A stretch of DNA of 64,000 nt, taken from positions 124,001-188,000 of the forward strand of contig NZ_BMQF01000015.1 of NCBI RefSeq assembly GCF_014647975.1, read 5' to 3'. The position numbers and the translations under genes were made by a program. How positions within the stretch are numbered: the first letter of the stretch is position 1; each line of letters begins with the position of its first letter. Shown piece after piece: positions 1-8,520 of the stretch. Under the pieces are notes generated by a model that did not search any database, was not told where the DNA came from, and worked only from the letters and a program-made list of their open reading frames with translations. This DNA comes from Streptomyces fumigatiscleroticus. Its GTDB lineage: Bacteria; Actinomycetota; Actinomycetes; Streptomycetales; Streptomycetaceae.

Positions 1-23
1 AGGTGGTGATGAGGATGCCCACC

Positions 24-1016
24 ATGATCGGCAAAGTGACCGAGGACCGCTACGACGAGATCGTGGCGGAGTCGAAACTGCTAGTCGAGTCCGAGCGGGA
101 CACGCATTTCAAACTAGGTGACAACGCTTTGGAGATAGAGCCCCTGCAGGCGAAAGGGGGTGCGCGGGCCGCGATGGGCGAGGATGTCCAGTCGGTGGAG
201 GAGACCATGCGCCGGTTCGCCGACGACGTCGGGGTGAACGTCTCCAGCGTCATGACCTACCGCTACACCGCGGGCCACTGGCCGCCCGAGCACCGGGTCA
301 GGGGAGTCTCCCTGGACATCCACCGGATCCTGATCGGGCATCCGGACCGGTTCGAGATCATCCGCAATCCGCCGTTCAATCAGCGCTACGGCACCCAGCG
401 GTGGACCCAGGACGCGGCCAAGCGGGTGCGGGGCTGGAACGTCCAGCATCCGGTGTCGGTGCAGGAGAAGGTGACCGCGATCCACGGTCTGGCGGCCGAT
501 GACCAGGTGGCCGCCCAGGTCGCGGCGGATCTGCTGCGCAGGCCGGCGGTCGCCGACGAGGTGCCGGCCAAGGCACGCATCGAGGCGATCCGGGATCTCG
601 CGCACGACGAGCAGGTGGCCTCCGAGGCCGCCACGAACCTGCTGCACCGCCCGGACGTCGCCTTCAAGGCGATGTCGGACGACCGGGCGAGGCAGTCGGT
701 CAACCACGCCCAGATCGAGCGCGGCCGGCAGGCCCGCGAGGAGTTCGAGCGGACCAGCGAACTCGCGCCCGCTATCGAGAGGTTCAAGCGGTCCAGCGAG
801 TTCCTGGACCTGGTCACCGCCTGTCACACCTTCGTGGCCGCCGCCGGCCGGGTCGTTCCCGGACTGCGCGGCCGCACCGTCTCCCCCGAGGAACGCGCGC
901 TGCTGCACGAGAACATCGCACGCTGCCGGGCCACCCTGGACTGGATGGAGCACGCCGTCGACACCGGCAACGTCGACGTCGACGACGCGCTGGCCCGGCT
1001 GCTGCGGGGCGAGTAG
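24..1016 (+). CDS. DUF6192-like (RacO-type) hypothetical protein
   Basis: A protein of about 330 residues that resembles the DUF6192 group found widely in Streptomyces, some members of which are labelled RacO; its function is not known. The middle holds two imperfect tandem units of about 33 residues, each with an Ala-Ile-x-x-Leu-Ala-x-Asp-x-Gln-Val core followed by Leu-Leu-x-Arg-Pro. The start is chosen at the ATG at 24, nine bases after a GAGG; earlier in-frame ATGs at 3, 9 and 15 lie at the window edge and cannot be excluded. It is followed three bases later by a small gene on the same strand, so the two are probably cotranscribed. The family assignment is from memory of the sequence pattern. 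Confidence 0.6.
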   Translation: MIGKVTEDRYDEIVAESKLLVESERDTHFKLGDNALEIEPLQAKGGARAAMGEDVQSVEETMRRFADDVGVNVSSVMTYRYTAGHWPPEHRVRGVSLDIHRILIGHPDRFEIIRNPPFNQRYGTQRWTQDAAKRVRGWNVQHPVSVQEKVTAIHGLAADDQVAAQVAADLLRRPAVADEVPAKARIEAIRDLAHDEQVASEAATNLLHRPDVAFKAMSDDRARQSVNHAQIERGRQAREEFERTSELAPAIERFKRSSEFLDLVTACHTFVAAAGRVVPGLRGRTVSPEERALLHENIARCRATLDWMEHAVDTGNVDVDDALARLLRGE

Positions 1017-1018
1017 CC

Positions 1019-1462
1019 ATGCCGCGCTCCAGAAGGCGGGAGCGCGACCGACGCCGCTCACCGACCGCCGCGCGTCACGCCGACACCATCCGGCTCGCAC
1101 TGATGGAGACCGCACCGGCCGGGCTGAAGAAGCCCCGGCTGATGGTGGTCACCGAACTCTCCCGCTCACAGATCGTGCGTGGCCTGGCCGCCTACCGCGA
1201 GCTGGCGGGCGAGAAACGGTGGCCGCCGCTGAGATGGACGTTCGATGGGGGTTATCACTTCTGCGAGGACGCCGATGAGCTGGAGAAGTGGGAACGCCAG
1301 TGGGCCGAGGTGAAGTACACGCAGATCACCAGCTTCATGACAGGCGTCCTGGAGGGCCACGCCCGGCTGTTCCCCAAGAGCCGCTGGCTGGCCTACATCG
1401 TCGCGCAGATGAACGCTATCCAGAGCTCGCTCGACATGATCGCCCACCCGCAGAACCAGTAA
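1019..1462 (+). CDS. Small basic protein, RacP-like
   Basis: A 147-residue protein with a strongly basic N-terminus (Arg-rich residues 2-20), then a region that looks like a small winged helix (a helix around 'TELSRSQIVRGLAAYRE', then a Gly-Tyr-His-Phe strand) and a helical C-terminal half. It resembles small Streptomyces proteins annotated as RacP, which often sit beside DUF6192 genes; the start lies three bases after the previous stop, which supports an operon. A DNA-binding role is inferred only from the basic N-terminus and predicted helix pattern. A long perfect inverted repeat just downstream probably ends the transcript. Confidence 0.55.
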   Translation: MPRSRRRERDRRRSPTAARHADTIRLALMETAPAGLKKPRLMVVTELSRSQIVRGLAAYRELAGEKRWPPLRWTFDGGYHFCEDADELEKWERQWAEVKYTQITSFMTGVLEGHARLFPKSRWLAYIVAQMNAIQSSLDMIAHPQNQ

Positions 1463-1495
1463 CGATCGAGGTGGTGGTCCGCCGCAACCGACGAA

Positions 1496-1556
1496 GGAGC
1501 CCAGGGCCGGCCCGGTCCGCCCATCCGCACTCCTCACCGGGCCGGCCCTGGGCTCC
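1496..1556 (+). terminator. Perfect 21-bp inverted repeat, probable terminator
   Basis: Positions 1496-1516 and 1536-1556 are exact reverse complements (arms begin GGAGCCCAGGGCC) with a 19-base loop. This would form a very stable hairpin just after the RacP-like gene and four bases before the transposase ATG. There is no clear T tract. It could be a terminator of the upstream operon, or a structure that protects the transposase gene from read-through transcription. Confidence 0.6.
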
Positions 1557-1560
1557 CGAC

Positions 1561-2427
1561 ATGCGTACTTCCCGCTACCCCTCGGACATGACGGACGCAG
1601 AGTGGCGCCTCATCGAGCCCCTTCTGCCGGTCCCCGCCTGCCAGACGCCCAAGGGCGGCGCACCGGAGAAATGGCCCCGCCGGGAGATCGTCGACGGCAT
1701 CCGCTACCTGGTTGATAACGGCATCAAATGGCGCGCAATGCCCTGTGACTTCCCTCCCTGGCGCACGATTTATGGGTTCGCGAGGAGATGGGCCGCGGCC
1801 GGGGTCCTGGGAGTCATCCGTGACCACCTCCGCCGCCATGTCCGCCTCGCCGCGGGCAAGACGGCCCTGACCGCGTCAGTCATCGTCGACTCTCAGTCGG
1901 TCAAGGCGTCCGAGACCGTCAGCAAGGCGACGCGGGGATGGGACGGCGGAAAGATGATCAACGGGAGGAAGCGGCACGTCATCTGCGAGCATCGCAGTCT
2001 CGTCCTGTTGGTCATGGTCACCCCGGCTGACGCCCAGGACTCGCTGGTCGCCAGGGAACTGCTGTTCCGCCTGGCCCTGATGCACCCGGAAATCGCCATC
2101 GTCTGGGCCGACTCCGCCTACGCCAAGAACGACCTGGTGCCCTGGGCGAAGAAGTACCTCGACATCACCGTCAAGACGGTGCGGCGCCCGCCGAACACCA
2201 AGGCGTTTATCGTTCTGCCGCGGCGGTGGGCGGTTGAACGGTGTTGGTCGTGGGTCATGAGGGCCCGCCGGCACTGCCGTGACCACGAACGGCTCCCCGA
2301 GATGAGCGAATCACTCATCACCTGGGCCGCCATCACGTTGATGACACGCCGCTTGACCCGCCACACGGCCCGGCCCGCCGAACGCCGCGACATCACCCAC
2401 GGCTACGTGATGCCGCAAGCCGCCTGA
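1561..2427 (+). CDS. IS5-family transposase, intact
   Basis: A 288-residue transposase of the IS5 family type common in Streptomyces. It begins with the usual 'DMTDAEWRLIEPLLP' block, followed by a helix-turn-helix-like segment ('GIKWRAMPCDFPPW'). The DDE catalytic core is visible: first Asp in 'VIVDSQSVKAS', second Asp in 'IVWADSAYAK', and the Glu in 'RRWAVERCWSW'. The frame stays open further upstream, but the ATG at 1561 fits the usual family start and lies just after a large hairpin. Terminal inverted repeats were not identified. Its stop abuts the stop of the convergent gene, sharing the palindrome TGATCA, so little room is left for a right-hand repeat outside the coding region. Confidence 0.85.
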   Translation: MRTSRYPSDMTDAEWRLIEPLLPVPACQTPKGGAPEKWPRREIVDGIRYLVDNGIKWRAMPCDFPPWRTIYGFARRWAAAGVLGVIRDHLRRHVRLAAGKTALTASVIVDSQSVKASETVSKATRGWDGGKMINGRKRHVICEHRSLVLLVMVTPADAQDSLVARELLFRLALMHPEIAIVWADSAYAKNDLVPWAKKYLDITVKTVRRPPNTKAFIVLPRRWAVERCWSWVMRARRHCRDHERLPEMSESLITWAAITLMTRRLTRHTARPAERRDITHGYVMPQAA

Positions 2428-2880
2428 TCACTTCGGTGTCTCTCCGCCGGGCGGCCCTTCCTCACCCTCCAGGCGCTTGCGCAAGTACTCGGCGCCGGCC
2501 GACACCTGCGGCGCAGACAGCCCCGTGACCTCCCGCATCCGCTGCGGCGTGAGGTCTTCGCCCGGGTGGTCCCACACCGCTCGGGCGATGGCGACCGCCC
2601 ACCGTTCCTCCTCGGGCGGCGGTGGCCGAAACCGCTGATGGATCGCGTCGAAGCAGGCGGAGGAGCAGACCATCACCAACCGCGTCCCGTTGCGCTCGGG
2701 CGCCTCTGGATAGACCGCCGCCGGGTCGGGCACCACCGACAGCAGTGGATCATCCCCGTCGAACAGGCCCGGCTCCATCACCTTCCCGCACTCGTCGCAG
2801 TCGATCAGGACCGGTAATCCATCGTCATCCTCGTCGTCGAAGCCGAACTCGTCGTCCGCGCCAGGGCCTTCGTTCTCCAT
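2428..2880 (-). CDS. Hypothetical protein with a Cys-x2-Cys motif
   Basis: A 150-residue protein with an acidic N-terminus (Asp/Glu run, residues 8-20), a Cys-Asp-Glu-Cys knuckle near residue 29 and a second Cys pair near residue 74 ('VCSSACFDAIH'), suggesting a zinc-binding fold. The C-terminal half contains a helix-turn-helix-like stretch ('TPQRMREVTGLSAPQVSAG'). No known family was recognised. It converges on the IS5 transposase with no spacer, so its last residues may have been altered by insertion of the element. Confidence 0.55.
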   Translation of the reverse strand: MENEGPGADDEFGFDDEDDDGLPVLIDCDECGKVMEPGLFDGDDPLLSVVPDPAAVYPEAPERNGTRLVMVCSSACFDAIHQRFRPPPPEEERWAVAIARAVWDHPGEDLTPQRMREVTGLSAPQVSAGAEYLRKRLEGEEGPPGGETPK

Positions 2881-3036
2881 AGCGGAGGCCTACCCCACCC
2901 CTGTGATCAGCACAGGGATTGCAACAGGTACTCACCTCGGTCTCGCCGCAGCCCTGAACAACACCCTCCCACCGCCGGCGAAGCCTGCTAACCCGTTTCC
3001 GCATCACCGCCCCTGACCGATTCCCGGAACCCGCAG

Positions 3037-3537
3037 TCACTGCGACAGGCCGGCCTCGGCCGCCCGGCGGAAGACGTCTCCGCACGTGGGGCACGCCATC
3101 GAAGGGCGTTCGGAGAGGACGACCAGCGCATGGCGTACTTCCCTGCTCAGCTGGAAGAGCTGACGGCTGTACTGTCCGCCCTCGTAGGAATACAGGCGGA
3201 AGACGTTGATGGCCTGTCTGTCACGGTCGTCGGCGAAGGTGTCCGGGAGCCCTGCGAGCAGTTCGAAGTCGCGCTTGCCGGTCGCCGCGTCGGCCACGAC
3301 CTTGAGGGACAGAGCATCCAATTCCGCGGCGGGTACCGAAGTGTCGACCGCGACGGCATAGGCGGCCAGGGCCGCAAAAACCTCGATCAACCGCTCACCC
3401 ACCGCCGTGTCGATGCCCCAGGTCCGCAGGTTCTCGTGGCGACGAGCCTGCCGCCATGGCTCCTGGTCCACCAGCGGCAGCAGAACACGGCCCAGGTACG
3501 TGCAACGACGCCACAACGCGTCGTGGTCCGAGACCAC
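3037..3537 (-). CDS. Hypothetical protein, start GTG with strong RBS
   Basis: A 166-residue protein of unknown function. The longer frame begins at 3615, but a perfect AGGAGG (minus strand, 3545-3550) lies seven bases before the GTG at 3537, so that start is preferred. The protein is mainly helical, with a single Cys-Pro-Thr-Cys motif near the C-terminus ('ACPTCGDVFRRA'), which could bind a metal. No family was recognised. It may be cotranscribed with the secreted protein gene at 3615-4106 on the same strand; about 80 bases separate them. Confidence 0.6.
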   Translation of the reverse strand: MVSDHDALWRRCTYLGRVLLPLVDQEPWRQARRHENLRTWGIDTAVGERLIEVFAALAAYAVAVDTSVPAAELDALSLKVVADAATGKRDFELLAGLPDTFADDRDRQAINVFRLYSYEGGQYSRQLFQLSREVRHALVVLSERPSMACPTCGDVFRRAAEAGLSQ

Positions 3538-3614
3538 GGTCGATCCTCCTCTACGGCCGGTGGAGAACCTGCAGTCGAGTGCCGACCGCCTGACGCAGGC
3601 CCTCCACCTTCCCA

Positions 3615-4106
3615 CTACACGCAGGGCACGTACAGAACGGGGCTGATCGGGGTGGCGCCGCCCACCGAGCCGCCCTTGCTCACGAGAGTCCCGACCGTGG
3701 TGGTACGCCAGGCAACGTTCGGATCACCGGGGTGATTCACGCAGGTCGCCGCTGCAGTCGACGACCGCAGTGGCGGCGCGCATAGGGACTGACGCGCGGT
3801 CCCCGCCGTCATCCACATGCGCGAGTACTCGTTGTAAAACTCAAGGTCCACCTCGCTGGTACAGGCCACGGGCCCGCCGGAACACGTCTTGATGCCCCCG
3901 GTACCCGTCATTCGGGAGCCGCTGTGGTTGGGCTTCGACGCGTAGAAGTCGCAGCTGGTCACTGCCTCAGGGGATTCGCCCGGCACGGTCACCGTGATTT
4001 CAGGTGGTGCCGGATTCGGCGGCGGGGCCGCCAGAGCCGTCTGAGCACTGGTGACGATCAACGCCACGCCGACGGCGAGCACACTCGCGATGGGTCTTAA
4101 ACGCAC
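3615..4106 (-). CDS. Secreted hypothetical protein with a TTA codon
   Basis: A 163-residue protein with a clear Sec signal peptide: basic start, hydrophobic core 'VLAVGVALIVTSA' and an Ala-x-Ala site before 'APPPNPAPP'. The mature part has four cysteines. Start GTG at 4106 is chosen because an AGGGAGA lies seven bases upstream; an upstream in-frame ATG near 4144 would put extra residues before the signal peptide. The third codon is TTA (positions 4098-4100), followed by the rare AGA. In Streptomyces, TTA codons depend on the bldA tRNA, so expression is probably tied to development. No homologous family was recognised. Confidence 0.7.
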   Translation of the reverse strand: MRLRPIASVLAVGVALIVTSAQTALAAPPPNPAPPEITVTVPGESPEAVTSCDFYASKPNHSGSRMTGTGGIKTCSGGPVACTSEVDLEFYNEYSRMWMTAGTARQSLCAPPLRSSTAAATCVNHPGDPNVAWRTTTVGTLVSKGGSVGGATPISPVLYVPCV

Positions 4107-4277
4107 GAAACGGTCTCCCTGTCGCGGTACAGCCCAACTGTCCATCAGTCGGGCCTTGAGTGACACCAGACCGTAGATGTGGAACACGAGGTACAGCAGT
4201 TGCGTACCAGCCAATACCTCCCTTCTGCCTCACGGGCCTGACGAGGAGTCACCACCTAACAGGCACCTCATCAGGTT

Positions 4278-4664
4278 CAGGAACAGGTACTGAGTAACCT
4301 GGGCACGTGGTCGGCATGGCAGGGCTGGCGGGACGCGGTCGTGCAGCGGTACGAGCGGCAGGGCGTCAACTGCCCGCTCGGCATGCTGATCACCGAGCTG
4401 GGCCGCGCCACCCCGGCCGCGCAGGCGCTCACGAGGCAGCTGATCGGCCAGTGGCAGGCAGCCCTTTGCACCGGGATCCGGCGCCGGCAGGACAGCGGCG
4501 AGATCGGCGGGGACCTGGACGCCGACCGGACTGCGGCTGCGCTCGTCGCCGCGGTGCAGGGCGGGGTGACCATCCTGATGTCCACTGGCGCCGTCTCCCA
4601 CCTGGAGGCGGCGCTCGACACGACGCTGGCCCTGCTGCGCACCACAGCCGCAACCATGCGGTGA
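4278..4664 (+). pseudogene. TetR-family regulator, C-terminal remnant
   Basis: The translated frame reads as the ligand-binding half of a TetR regulator of the type with 'CPLGMLITELG' followed by 'LTRQLIGQWQAAL' and 'AALVAAVQGGVTI'. The N-terminal helix-turn-helix is missing: no TetR DNA-binding helices are found upstream, where the frame quickly loses sense. The remnant cannot act as a repressor. It lies just before a broken SnoaL-like gene, and such regulator/enzyme pairs are common, so this was probably the local repressor. Confidence 0.65.
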
Positions 4665-4730
4665 CAGGCGCCGATACTTACTTTTTTGTCCGTACTTACG
4701 AATGGTCAGGCACCGAACCAGCGTGCAGGC

Positions 4731-5191
4731 ATGACGCATAGCACCTCACACGTCGCCACCGGATACGCTTCTGACCAGCGCCTTCAGTACCTCACGGACC
4801 GAATCGAGATCCAGGACCTCATGGTCCGGTACGCCGCGGAGCAGTCGACGGTGGCACCCGGGGCGAAGACGGTGTCCCATTCGGCGGTCCGGCGCTGAAG
4901 GACATCGGCTACCGCACCCTCGTGGACGTGATGCGGGGCGCCGACGGGTCCATGAGCGGCCTGCTCAAGTGGCCGCACGTCCCAGGCTTTTCGACCGTCG
5001 ACATCGACGGCGACACCGCCCTCGCGCGCACCCAGCAGCTGCATACCCACAAGGGTGGCGCCGACGGACAGGGCTGGAACCTCATCCAGACCGGTTTCTT
5101 CGTCGGCCGGCTCGTACGGCGCCCGGAGGGATGGCGGATCGCCCACCGCACCCTGGAGATCATCTGGATGGACACCTTCCCGACCACCTGA
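4731..5191 (+). pseudogene. SnoaL-like (NTF2 fold) protein, frameshifted, with a probable internal micro-inversion
   Basis: The N-terminus ('LTDRIEIQDLMVRYA') and the C-terminal part ('FSTVDIDGDTALARTQQ' to 'EGWRIAHRTLEIIWMD') are those of a SnoaL-like NTF2-fold protein of about 150 residues. They lie in different frames, so the reading frame is broken near 4840-4895. Read on the opposite strand, the intervening 45 bases encode 'EWDTVFAPGATVD', which matches the strand expected at that place in this family, so a small segment appears inverted. The AT-rich upstream stretch at 4675-4705 may be the old promoter. The frame could also be broken by assembly error, but that would not explain the inverted motif. 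Confidence 0.7.
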
Positions 5192-5583
5192 CCGATCCGG
5201 GCCTGGCCTGAAGCCGGGCCGCCGGCCCCTTCCAAGTTTCGACGCGGCACGACTGGACCGTACAGTCGTGCAGGGCGTCGAGTGCCGTGGCGAGCGCTCG
5301 TCCGGTCGGGGTCAGTTCGTACTCGACGTGCGGCGGCACCTCGTCGTAGGCGACGGTTCACGACGCCGTCGGCCTCCAGCGCGCGCAGTTGCTGGATCAG
5401 CATCTTCTGGGTCACCTGCCCGATCGCCCGATCCAGGTCGGAGAACCGGCGCGGCCGGCGGACGAGGAGATGGTGGATGATCAGTAGTTTCCACCGGCCC
5501 CGGATGACGCTCAGGGCGTGCTCGACCCGGCTGATGGAGCAGTCCGGGGCCGATGCCCCGGTGGAGGTCTCCCGTTGTTCCAT
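5160..5583 (-). pseudogene. HxlR-family regulator, frameshifted
   Basis: The N-terminal 75 residues carry the HxlR winged helix ('HALSVIRGRWKLLIIHHLL', then 'RFSDLDRAIGQVTQKMLIQ' and 'LRALEADGVV'). The expected continuation ('AYDEVPPHVEYELTPTGRAL') is present but in another frame, so there is a single-base change near 5353. The last residues after 'LDALHD' look unrelated to the family, so the C-terminus may also be altered. HxlR proteins are usually repressors of neighbouring oxidoreductase or stress genes. It faces the broken SnoaL-like gene and overlaps its 3' end. Confidence 0.75.
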
Positions 5584-5584
5584 G

Positions 5585-6200
5585 TCACTGACTTTCGTCC
5601 TCGGTACGGCACGAGGGTGCCGGCCCACCGGGGTGGGCGGTAAGTGCTGCCACCAGGCGTCGGTTGGCCTCTTGCGCCGTCATGCCCCAGTCCCATTCGG
5701 TCTTGTGTAGACGCAGGAGACAACACCGTGCCTGGCCGTCCACAGCAGGAGGGCGGCGGCGAAGGGGGCATCCGGGTCGACGTGGCGGGCCAGGTCGACG
5801 ATCCGCCCCTGCGGATGTGGCCCCTTCTCGGCTCTGGTCGACGGAAGTTCGTCGCCGCTTTCGAAGAGAAGCTGGTAGGCGCCCGGGTGCTCCAGCGCCC
5901 AGGCGATATAGGCGTCGCCGGCGACCACCAGACGGTCGGCGTCTGCCGCTGCGTTGTCCAACGCCGCCGAAACGGCCTCGATCAGGGAGGTGTACTCGGC
6001 GTCGAGAACCGCGGATCGCAGGTCGGCCTCCGAGGGTAAGTGCCAGTAGACCGCCGACGGTGCGACCCGGCACGCCCGCGCGATGGACCGCAGGGACGGC
6101 ACCGCGACGGGCTGTGGCTGCGCCAGCATGGCCACCGCCGCGGCGACGAGTTCGGCACGCAGGTCGCGGCTGTCTCTGGTTGCGGCGGATCGTTCAGCAG
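5585..6200 (-). pseudogene. TetR-family regulator, frameshifted near its C-terminus
   Basis: The DNA-binding part is recognisable: 'ELVAAAVAMLAQ' followed by 'PSLRSIARACRVAPSAVYWH' and the ligand-binding part 'AYIAWALEHPGAYQLLF'. After 'TARHGVVS' the frame shifts by one base near 5723; the continuation 'LRLHKTEWDWGMTAQEANRR' runs to a stop at 5585 in the next frame. No good start codon is visible upstream of the helix-turn-helix, so the 5' end is also uncertain and the upper boundary is approximate. Divergent from the EthD-domain gene at 6217. Confidence 0.7.
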
Positions 6201-6216
6201 GTGACCGGAGAAGACG

Positions 6217-6549
6217 ATGCTCACGCTGATGACGGTGATCCGCAAGCGGCCCGAGGTGTCCACGGAGGACTTCCGCCGCTTCATGGAGCACGAATACGGG
6301 CCGACATACGCGGCGCTGCCCCAGGTGAGGGAGTACGTGCAGTACTACCTGTCGGACTCCGGGCAGGACGACGCGGAGGAGCCCATCGACGCCATCGTCC
6401 GGATCGGCTTCGATTCGGAGGCGACGATGCGCGAGGCACTCGGCACAGAGGAGTACCGCCGGGCGCACGAGCTGCGGAAGGCGTACATGCGCGACACGTC
6501 CGTCGGTATTCACTCGGCCGTGCTCGAGAAGCAGGTGCGGTCGGTCTAG
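6217..6549 (+). CDS. EthD-domain (dimeric alpha-beta barrel) protein
   Basis: A 110-residue protein with the EthD fold pattern: 'MLTLMTVIRKRPEVSTEDFRR' opening strand and helix, the 'HEYGPTYAALPQVREYVQ' segment, then 'VRIGFDSEATMREALGTEEY'. EthD proteins are small ferredoxin-like barrel proteins linked to degradation or modification of small molecules; the precise role is unknown. The gene is intact, unlike most neighbours, and is divergent from the broken TetR gene at 5585, which was probably its regulator. Confidence 0.75.
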   Translation: MLTLMTVIRKRPEVSTEDFRRFMEHEYGPTYAALPQVREYVQYYLSDSGQDDAEEPIDAIVRIGFDSEATMREALGTEEYRRAHELRKAYMRDTSVGIHSAVLEKQVRSV

Positions 6550-6573
6550 GCGTTCGGAGGAGAGGAGGTCGCT

Positions 6574-7503
6574 TCAGGAGGCCTGGGCGAGCAGGCCCTC
6601 CGACAGGTCCCACAGGCGCCGGGCGTTGTCCGCGTCGACGGCGTACCGGGCGACGCCGTGCAGGGTGCCGGTACGCCGGTCGACGACCTCGGTCTCGTTG
6701 CAGTCGACGAAGTAGCGGCCGCCGATGCCTTCGAGGAGCGGCGAGGTCGCGAGGAGGACGGAGGTCGCGGCGCCCTGCTCGACCGTTTTGATCAGCTCGG
6801 CGGGCACCCTGCCGCTGCCCCGGCCGCCGGTGTGGCGCTGCAGATTCGTGTAGATCGCACCGGGCATCAGGGCGTTGGCGGTGATGTTGTCGTCGGCCCA
6901 GCGGCGGGTCGCCTCCACGGCGAAGAGGACGTTCGCGGTCTTGGACTGTCCGTAGGCGAGCCACGGGTCGTAGGGGCGGAAGGCGAAGTCGACGTCGTCC
7001 CAGACGACGGGTGACTGCTGGTGACCGGTGGAACTCACCACAACGACACGGGCATTGCCGTCGGCCGCCAGCGCGTCGTGCAGGCCGGTGGCGAGCGCGA
7101 AATGGCCCAGGTGGTTGGTGGCGAACTGCCACTCCCAGCCCTGTTCGGTGTACTGCTCCGGGCTGGCCATGACGCCCGCGTTGTTCACCAGGACGTGCAG
7201 AGGGCCCTGCCAGGCTGCGGTGAAGGCGGTGACGGACTGCGGATCGGCGAGGTCGAGGTGTGCGACCCGCACGTCCTGGTTGCCGGTCGAGGCGGCGATT
7301 TCCTTGGCGACGCGTTCTCCCGCCGCCATGTCCCGCACGGCGAGCATGACGCTCGCTCCGGTGCCGGCCAGGACGCGGGCGGTCTCGGCGCCAAGACCGG
7401 ACGAGGCGCCGGTGACCACGGCGCGGCGGCCGGTGAGATCGATCCCCTTCGCCACCTCGGCGGCCGTGCTGGAGAAGCCGAAGCCAGTGGTGATGGTGCT
7501 CAT
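6574..7503 (-). CDS. SDR-family oxidoreductase
   Basis: A 309-residue short-chain dehydrogenase. Cofactor motif 'VVTGASSGLGAETARVL' (TGxxxGxG) near residue 30, 'NNAG' in 'LHVLVNNAGVMASP', catalytic Ser in 'VVVSSTGHQ' and the Tyr-x3-Lys in 'AYGQSKTANVLF'. It most resembles retinol-dehydrogenase-like SDRs of Streptomyces. Start at 7503 is chosen because AAGGAGT lies just upstream; the frame remains open beyond it without a good RBS. The second SDR gene upstream (7563-8449) is on the same strand, so the two probably formed one transcript under the divergent LysR regulator. Confidence 0.85.
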   Translation of the reverse strand: MSTITTGFGFSSTAAEVAKGIDLTGRRAVVTGASSGLGAETARVLAGTGASVMLAVRDMAAGERVAKEIAASTGNQDVRVAHLDLADPQSVTAFTAAWQGPLHVLVNNAGVMASPEQYTEQGWEWQFATNHLGHFALATGLHDALAADGNARVVVVSSTGHQQSPVVWDDVDFAFRPYDPWLAYGQSKTANVLFAVEATRRWADDNITANALMPGAIYTNLQRHTGGRGSGRVPAELIKTVEQGAATSVLLATSPLLEGIGGRYFVDCNETEVVDRRTGTLHGVARYAVDADNARRLWDLSEGLLAQAS

Positions 7504-7562
7504 GCGTGAACTCCTTGCCGTGTACTGCGTCGCGTACTGAGATGTGTGGCGGTCCTGCGTGT

Positions 7563-8449
7563 TCAGGGCGTGACCATGCGGTCCTGCTCCACCGGAGGCG
7601 TGCCGTCGTGCCAGTCCAGGACCTTGCCGAAACGGACCAGTTCGCCATAGAGGGCGGGATCGACGTGTTCGGTGAAGACCAGGTCGAGTACGGCTTCGGC
7701 GGCCTGGGCCGGCGTCTGTGCCTGGCTGTAGTCGCTGAACCAGGGGCGCGAGGTGGCGGTGTCCACCATGCCCGGACACACCGACGCGATCAGCGTGCCG
7801 GCGGCGAGGTCATGGGCACGGCGCTCGGCGGCGACCGCGCGGACGGCCGCGACCTGAGCCACCTTCGAGGGCACGTTCAACCAGACCGGCCAGCCCGCCT
7901 CCTGCGCGGTCCGGTGGTGGATGGCGCTGCGCCACGACTCCACGGCGTACTCGACCTGGCCCAAGCTCGCGCCGTCGAAGAGGTGGTGCAGGCGGGGGTC
8001 GAGATGGCCGAGCGTGCCCAGGCTGCTGGCCACGACGAGCAGTCGTCCACCGGGCCGCAGGACGGGGCCGAAGGCACGCAGGATCGTGTGCGTGGCCGTG
8101 TTCGAGACGTCGATGAACTCGTCAGCCCGTTCGGCCTGCGACTCCTCGGGCAGCAGCCGGGCGACCGCGTTGGAGATGATGATGTCGACCCCGCCGAACC
8201 GGGCGCGCAGATCATCCGCGAGACCAACGACGGCGTCGGTGTCGGTGACGTTCAGGACGCGACCTTCGACGCGAGCGCGCGTACCGGGCAGCAGGCCGAC
8301 CTCTTGGGCGGCGACTGTGACGCGCTGGTGGTCACGGCCAGTGAGCAGGACCAGGTCGTCCGGCTCCATGCGAGCCGCAGCCCTTCGATGAGAGCGCGGC
8401 CGAGTCCTTGGTTGGCTCCCGTGACAAGAGCGATACGTGAACCGTTCAT
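7563..8449 (-). pseudogene. SDR-family oxidoreductase, frameshifted near its N-terminus
   Basis: The start 'MNGSRIALVTGANQGLGRAL' is a normal SDR cofactor site, but the frame then fails and the rest ('EPDDLVLLTGRD' onward) continues one frame over, so a single base is missing near 8375. The remaining 270 residues are otherwise well preserved: 'LNVTDTDAVVGLADDL', 'VDIIISNAVAR', 'LLVVASSLGTLGHL'. Such a short change could be a sequencing error. Divergent from the LysR gene at 8521 with a 71-base gap. Confidence 0.75.
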
Positions 8450-8520
8450 GCATCCCACGCTAAGAACGGCATTTCCATGAGTCCAACGAGAATCGAGCAC
8501 AGGTAGTATGCGTAAACGTC

